NCBI GenBank assembly: GCA_947683425.1 | Contig: CANTUQ010000073.1 | Coordinates: 16,392,001-16,456,000 of the forward strand | DNA length: 64,000 nt | DNA from: Excoecaria cochinchinensis | Taxonomy: Eukaryota; Streptophyta; Magnoliopsida; Malpighiales; Euphorbiaceae | Direction: 5' to 3' | Shown here: positions 58,172 to 64,000 of the stretch, piece by piece | Numbering within the stretch: position 1 is the first letter of the stretch | How the letters are laid out: every line of letters begins with the position of its first letter | Program-made: the position numbers and the translations under genes | Notes under the pieces: generated by a model | Databases searched by the model: none | What the model was told of the DNA's origin: nothing | The model's input: only the letters and a program-made list of their open reading frames with translations

Positions 58172-61100
58172 ATGACCCAATGCAGCATCTGGGATAGGGA
58201 TGAGCTCGAAGAGATCGTCACTGATAAGATGTTAGCCACTAAGCTCAAAGGGAAGGAGAAGATAGTGGAACCAGAGCCGAAGATTGAAGATCTCAAGATT
58301 TCACCAAATCAAGAAGCCAAAGCACAGTCGGCTGTAGCATTGGCGTTGACTGAAGTTGATAGTCATTTAGATTCTCTTTTTATGCCAGAACTCTTTGAGA
58401 ACAATGTTAATGAGATGAATAACTTTGCTTACTTGTGTGATGTTTCTGATGATTTCATTTCGCATGATCATAAGCATGATGCATTCATTTTTGATATTAA
58501 TTCAACTGGCACAACTGCATTTAATCTAGAAACTTTGGAAAATCCAAAGGAAATTTTGCTAGCATCAGACGTAACTCCTGAAGAGAGAATAAAATTTGAG
58601 AGAATATTAAAAAAATATGAAAAAGTCTTTGCCTGGACCTATGAGGATATGCCGGGAATAGATCGAGATGTTGCCGAACACGCCATCCCAACTTACCCAG
58701 AGTTTAAACCAGTCAAGCAAAAACTCCGGAGACTTAGGCCAAAATGGGCACAGAAAGTGAAAGAGGAGATCCATAAGCAGATTGAGGCTAAGTTCCCGAT
58801 AGAGGTTCAATACCCAACATGGTTAGCTAACGTGGTTCCTGTAGCCAAGAAAGATGGTAAGGTTCGAGTATGCGTTGACTATCGAGACCTGAACAAAGCT
58901 TGCCCTAAGGATGATTTCCCGCTGCCTCATATTGATGTGCTAGTGGATAGTGCTGCTGCTTGTATGATGTACAGCTTTGTGGATGGATACGCAGGATACA
59001 ATCAAATCCTTAACAAGATAATGGATCGGATTAAGACAGCCTTCATCACCGAGTGGGGGACATACGCCTATCGGGTTATGCCTTTTGGGTTGAAAAATGC
59101 AGGAGCAACTTATCAGAGGATGGCCACCAAGGTTCTCAATGACGTAATCCATAAAGAAGTAGAGGTGTATGTCGACGACATGATGATTAAGTCAGCTACT
59201 AGAGAAGGTCACTTTGAGGCTTTAGAAAAGTTCTTTCAAAGGATCAGCAAGTACGATCTGCGCCTCAACCCCAAGAAATGCATTTTTGGAGTTACATCAG
59301 GAAAGTTGCTAGGCCATGTAGTAAGCCAGAGGGGAATTGAGGTAGATCCCGATAAAGTCAAAGCCATAAGAGAGATGCCGATGCCCAAGAAGGAGAAGGA
59401 TGTCAGAAGTTTCCTAGGAAAGCTCCAGTATATCAGCCGGTTTATTGCCAAGCTAGCTTCAGAATGTGAGCCTATTTTCAAGATTCTTAGGAAGAATCAG
59501 CCGGGGGTATGGAACGATGACTGTCAATTGGCCTTTGACACCATTAAGGAGTATTTGTTAAATCCTCCGGTGTTAAGAGCACCACGCAGTGCCAAACCAC
59601 TAATCCTGTACCTGGCTGTGGAAGATAACTCAGTGGGTGCTATGATGTCTCAGGAAGATGATTTTGGTGTAGAGTTTGCCATTTACTATCTTAGCAAGAA
59701 ATTCCTGCCTTATGAAGCCAAATATGTAGAGGTGGAAAAGATTTGTTTAGCAGTTATCTGGGCTTCTAAGAAGTTGCGACACTACTTTCATTCCTTCAAG
59801 GTACAAACGGTTGCCAAACATAATCCGCTCAGATACCTCCAAGAAGCACCCTCTCTACTAGGGAAACTGGGAAGATGGTTACTGCTGTTGCAGGAATTTG
59901 ACATTGAGTACATAACCAGGAAAACCATTAAGGGAAGAGCCATAGCGCAGTTCTTAGCCGAGCATCCTATTGAGGGAGATCAGTTTGAATACAACTTCCC
60001 AGATGAAGATGTCACGGCCATAGCAATGCAAGGGTGGCAATTATTCTTTGATGGAGCAGTCAATAATAAGGGAGCAGGCGTAGGAGTTATTCTTACAACC
60101 CCAGATGGTGAAAGGCTACCATTGGCTAAGAAGCTGAGGTATAAGGCTACCAATAATGAAGCAGAATATGAAGCTTGCATCTTTGGATTGGAAGCATTAC
60201 TCACTCTGGGGGCAAAGACCGCAGAAGTATTCGGAGATTTTTCCTTGGTAATTCATCAGATTAGAAGGGAGTGGTCAGTCAAGGAAGAAAGGTTGTTGCC
60301 TTATGTAAAGCACTTGAGAATGTTGAGCAGCCAGTTTGAGATTTGCACTTTTCACTTCATCCCCAGCGACGAAAATCAGTTAGCCGATGCTCTAGCAACA
60401 TTAGTGTCTATGTGGGATAACCCAACAGGAGTTCCGATGAAACCCGTGCTGATTTATAGTTCGGAAAGACCTTGCTTTGAAGCTGAACAGGTGATAGACA
60501 TTGAGGCCACTGATGGAAATCCATGGTATTATGACATTCAGAATTATTTAGAGAGATCAGTCTTTCCAGAGGAAGCCACTGAGAAGGACCAAAGAATGAT
60601 CAGGAAGTTATCCACTCAATTCATCAGTGTTAATGGCACTTTGTACAAAAGGCGAGCTGATGGTATCCAGTTAAGATGTCTGGCAGAGAAAGAAGCTAAA
60701 AGAGTTATGGAAGAGGTTCATGCCGGGGTTTGTGGAGCTCACATGAATGGCTTAGCCTTAGCAAAGAAGATCATGCACCAAGTGTTTTATTGGCTCACAA
60801 TGGATACAGATTGTTCAAAATTTGTGAAGCAATGCCAGTTATGCCAACAGTACGCGAATTTGAGGCATGTGCCAGTTTCAGAGTTACATAACTTAATATC
60901 TCCATGGCCATTTGCAGCGTGGGGAATAGACATCATAGGCGAAATCCATCCTACGGCTTCTAATGGGCATAGATTCATCATAGTTGCCATTGACTACTTC
61001 ACTAAGTGGGTTGAGGCTGAATCTTTCAAGAAGGTTGATGCAAAGGATATGGCTAAGTTCATTGAGCAGAATTTGATATGCAGATATGGTCTCCCACATC

Positions 61101-61768
61101 ACATTGTGTCTGATAATGGGGTGCAATTCCTAGCAGAGACTAAACAGATGCTCTAGAAATATGGGATCCAACATCATAAGTCTTCTCCCTACCATCCTCA
61201 AGCAAACGGTGCAGTTGAAGCGGCGAATAAGAATGTGAAGAGAATTTTGGCCAAGATGGTTCAGAACTACAAGGATTGGGCAGAAAAGCTACCCTTCGTA
61301 CTTTGGGGTTATAGAACAACAGCCAGAACCTCTACGGGGGCAACACCATTCTCTCTGGTATATGGAACTGAAGCAGTCCTGCCGGTTGAAATTGAGCTGA
61401 AATCATTGAGGGTAGTCATGGAAGCTGAGACTCCTGAAGCAGAATGGGCACAACAACATTTGTCACAGCTAAATCTCTTGGATGAAGACAGGTTACGAGC
61501 CTATTACCACAACCAAGTTTATCAAAAGAGGCTGGCTTGGTCATTTTGCAAGAAAGTACGATAGCATCCGTTGAAGGAGGGGGATTTGGTCTTTAAGATG
61601 ATGAGACCGGGAGTTCCAGACATACGAGGAAAATTCAGACCAACCTGGGAAGGTCCATTCATTTTGAAAAAGTTTCTAACAAAAGGAGCAGCAATTTTAG
61701 CAGATAGTGATGGGAATGAGTTCAAGGACCCGGTCAATGTCGATAGACTTAAAAGGTTCCATGGCTAA
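58172..61768 (+). pseudogene. pol: RT, RNase H, aRNH and integrase of A6
   Basis: The 994-codon frame to 61156 continues in register to 61768 with stops at 61154 and 61562. RT: VRVCVDYRDLNKACP (about residue 230), FVDGYAGYNQ and YVDDMMIKS (about 332). RNase H linked to RT follows (LRHYFHSFKV). A second, archaeal-type RNase H begins at about 620 with LFFDGAVNNKGAGVG and NNEAEYEAC. Integrase has an HHCC finger (CQLCQ near 888), WGIDIIGE (about 916), IVSDNGVQF (about 978) and, after the stop, the Glu in ANGAVEAANK. Its C-terminal part (PTWEGPFILKK) ends at 61768. RT positions just before the PFGLKNAG motif look worn (NKIMDRIKTAF). Confidence 0.92.
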
Positions 61769-62845
61769 AGACCAAAAAAAAAAGAGAATAAATGCCCCGT
61801 GGGTCGAAAACTGAAAAAAAGGCGGCCTTGCTAAAATTGGGCGCTCTGTCAGGGTGAAAACCGAAAAAAGGCATCCTGGGCAAAAATTAAGAGCCAAGAG
61901 AAAATATTCAATCGAGAAAACTCGAGAGGGCCGATTGATAACAAGAGTTTGATGCTGACAAAATCCACTCCGAGATTAGGTGTAGTCATATGCTTTTGAA
62001 TTCTTGTCAAATGAAAATCATGTATGATGAAATCATATAGAAATGTACACAATTTTGCAATGAATGAAAGAATATATTTTCATTGATCTTTTAGTTCTGT
62101 CTTAAAAAGAGATATACCAATTGTTCATCTAATGATTATTGCTCAGTCACTTCATTGGATATGTGCTTTTTGCTCTTAACAGAAGCTTTGATGATAACCT
62201 TCTCTAAAAAAAAAAAAAAAAGAACAGAAGGCCGTTAGAGATGAAAACCGTAACTGGCTCTCTAAGGGTTGGGTCCATTCCAGGCAAAAATAAAATATAA
62301 ATATAAAATGAACAAAAGCCGCTGGATTGGGTTGGGTCCATTCCAGGCAAAAATTAGGCAAAGGGTTATGTGAAAATCCCCTAAGGGACGCATTTCCCGC
62401 AAAGAAAAGCTAGTGTGAAAATCCACAAGGGACGCACTACCTTTAAAACAATGACGTTCAATGCCTACAACAATAGGGCGGCGTTACTTCAGATAATCCT
62501 ATTTCAATCAGTTAACACACAACACAGAACATGAATCTCGGGTAAATGATCATTGACCAGGGGGGCAAAGGATATACACCGGACGTGTCTTTCAGAAAAC
62601 TTGTCGACGATCCTCAGGATTCAGGGGGCATGGTAGAGCAAACAAGCTATAACTTCAGCAAACTTGGACCACTTAGGGCACAATCTATACATTTTTGCAA
62701 GCATTTGCATTCCATATCATACACACGTGACTTCTTGTATATTCCTATGCATACAATCTTGCAGGAGAAATCGGCGGGGAACACCAACAAAAGCCGAGCG
62801 ATGACACCAGTCCAAGCATTTAAAGGAGCACAGCTCAAAAATTCA
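61769..62845 (+). other. 3' non-coding internal region of A6
   Basis: No gene. A segment TTGGGTCCATTCCAGGCAAAAA occurs near 62268 and 62333 with a partial match at A4 33540. An A15 run lies at 62207-62221. The region aligns in pieces with A4 33000-33900. Confidence 0.65.
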
Positions 62846-63212
62846 CAGCGGTTAGCACGATGGCGGCACTACCCACAAGAGGTTGGCACGACCACGGCAC
62901 TACCAATTCACAGCGGTTAGCACGATGGCGGCACTACCCACAAGAGGTTAGCATGACCACGACATTACCTATTCACAGCAGTTAGCACGATGGCGGCACT
63001 ACCCACAAGAGGTTAGCACGACCACGGCATTACCAATCAGCACGATGGTGGCACTACCCACAAGAGGTTAGCACGACCACGGCATTACCAATTAGCACGA
63101 TGGCGGCACTACGCATAAGAGGTTAGCACGACCACGGCACCACCAATTCACAGCGGTTAGCACGATGGCGGCAGTACCCACAAGAGGTTAGCACGACCAC
63201 GGCTTTACCAGC
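62846..63212 (+). repeat. 67-bp minisatellite of A6
   Basis: About six dimeric units of GCGGTTAGCACGATGGCGGC and AAGAGGTTAGCACGACCACG, some missing the middle part. Confidence 0.9.
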
Positions 63213-63339
63213 TACAACCAAAAGACAGCAACATCTATCATCATAACTCCATCCAGCAGGAAGATCACCGCTTCAGGTACGCGTTTCTTTCATTTTCCTT
63301 AATTTTGGCTCACCTAGGCACCCATGCACTAGCCTCCCC

Positions 63340-63354
63340 AAAATTGGGGGCAAC
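63340..63354 (+). promoter_or_regulatory. Polypurine tract region of A6
   Basis: AAAATTGGGGGCAAC directly before TGTAGACACC at 63355. Confidence 0.85.
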
Positions 63355-63371
63355 TGTAGACACCGGGTCCC
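63355..63371 (+). repeat. 3' LTR stub of A6
   Basis: Only TGTAGACACCGGGTCCC remains; the next base onward belongs to an inverted LTR segment. Confidence 0.8.
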
Positions 63372-63698
63372 TAGGGTCGGGGCGCGATCCTAGGGACGGG
63401 CATCCCTAGGTTGCCACGGGTCCGTCCCTACTACGCCTAGGGATGGGTATCTCCCCAAGTAGGGACGGGCGTCCCTACACAGACGGAATGCCCGTCTGTG
63501 AAGCAAAATTCCCATTTTTACCCAAATTCTGTAAAATTTATCCAACTCTTTCAAAACTCCATGCTATAGAAAAAGATTTTAATCCTTGCGAGACCGAAAG
63601 ACGAAAACCTCCGAATTCCATCCCCTTACTCGTAAATCGACATTGATCTCTTCATCGGGTAACTCTAATCTGGACTGCCTCTAGACCCGGTGTCTACA
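63372..63698 (-). repeat. Inverted Tat LTR start segment
   Basis: On the minus strand an LTR begins TGTAGACACCGGGTC at 63698 and runs through CCAGATTAGAGTTACCCGATGA into a dyad block (63372-63505) with GGGACGGGCGTCCC and CACAGACGG...CCGTCTGTG. It is joined head to head with the A6 stub. Confidence 0.85.
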
Positions 63699-64000
63699 GT
63701 TGCCCCCAATTTCGGGGAAACTAGCGCACTAGTGCCTAGATGAGCCAAAATTCAGAGAAGAAAGGAAAGAGACGCATACCTGAAGCAGTCCTTACCTTTT
63801 CGCCGGGGAAGCGGCAATGCGTCTAGTCGGTTCTGGACTTATAAAATGCGGGGTTTGCACCGAGTCTTCTTCGGACCGCATGAAGTGCGATAATTGCTCT
63901 CCTGAGCTGCACCGAGTCTTCTTCGGACTGTACAAAGTGCGATAATTGCTCTCCTGAGCTGGACCGAGTCTTCTTCGGACTGTACGAAGTGCGATAATTG
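63699..64000 (-). mobile_element. 3' end of another Tat element (A7), running off the window
   Basis: Minus strand: GAAATTGGGGGCAAC (63699-63713) precedes the inverted LTR, so this is the 3' internal end of an opposite-strand element. From about 63858 a 53-bp tandem repeat with CCGAGTCTTCTTCGGACTG and GTGCGATAATTGCTCTCCTG appears three times. This repeat differs from those in A3, A4 and A6. Confidence 0.82.

Larger units (their letters stand above)
52175..63371 (+). mobile_element. Tat-lineage Ty3/gypsy element A6, most complete copy
   Basis: Structure: 5' LTR (52175-54540, lacking its first three bases), tRNA-Arg primer site, leader, gag, protease with G-patch, RT, RNase H, aRNH, integrase, non-coding 3' region with minisatellite, polypurine tract and the first 17 bp of a 3' LTR. 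The whole coding region lies in one frame, with eight stops and no frameshift seen. The second RNase H and the primer site place it in Tat. Confidence 0.9.

Noticed and set aside
62846..63212. Regularly spaced repeats resembling a CRISPR array
   Set aside because: Units are contiguous tandem repeats without unique spacers, within a plant retrotransposon.

Overview
This window is plant nuclear DNA made almost entirely of nested transposable elements. I found no host gene, tRNA gene, rRNA gene or CRISPR array. The plant assignment rests on the element types: Ty3/gypsy elements of the Tat lineage (second, archaeal-type RNase H; tRNA-Arg primer site), the Athila lineage (tRNA-Asp primer site) and a chromovirus-type lineage (TGTAACACCC...GGGTGTTACA ends, Met-type primer site), plus a CACTA transposon with CACTACAAGAAAA ends. 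The species cannot be told from sequence alone. The AT-rich, methylation-decayed, nested architecture is typical of pericentromeric or other heterochromatin.

Layout. The oldest layer is a + strand chromovirus-like LTR fragment (G, 42246-43099). A minus-strand chromovirus-type element (B, about 19160-42245) is inserted next to or into it. B's 3' LTR is broken by a minus-strand Athila element (F, 6053-19159). F is itself broken by three Tat elements: A1 (1-6052), A2 (LTR only, 12085-14436) and A3 (14864-18800, TSD CTACC). B's integrase is split by solo LTR D (20444-22922, TSD ATTAC). B's RNase H is split by a 5 kb LTR-like insertion C (23699-37188, TSD TATAC/CATAC). C in turn holds a solo Tat LTR (24710-27059, TSD GATGT) and a deleted Tat element A4 (30677-36810, TSD CATGT). 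To the right of G, a second minus-strand LTR (E, from 43100) carries an internally deleted CACTA transposon (43615-48828, TSD AAC). E is then interrupted at 50017 by a complex Tat block: a deleted element tail, a partial tandem LTR, the most complete element (A6, 52175-63371, with a gag-pro-pol reading frame broken only by stop codons), and an inverted Tat element running off the right edge.

How the parts relate. A6 supplies the reference protein set for the Tat family: gag, protease with a G-patch domain, RT, RNase H, aRNH and integrase. The other A copies are deletion derivatives of the same family. No copy in the window has an intact coding capacity; most disabling changes whose ancestral codon can be inferred look like C-to-T or G-to-A transitions.

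The most unusual signal is a GC-rich block of short self-complementary dyads. In the Tat LTRs it sits about 150-250 bp from the LTR start. Comparable blocks occur inside the Athila LTR, an Athila gag reading frame and the chromovirus-type LTRs. The dyad words differ between copies but keep the form arm, about two central bases, complementary arm. I know of no description of this cross-family pattern, and it is the main candidate for an undescribed system here.
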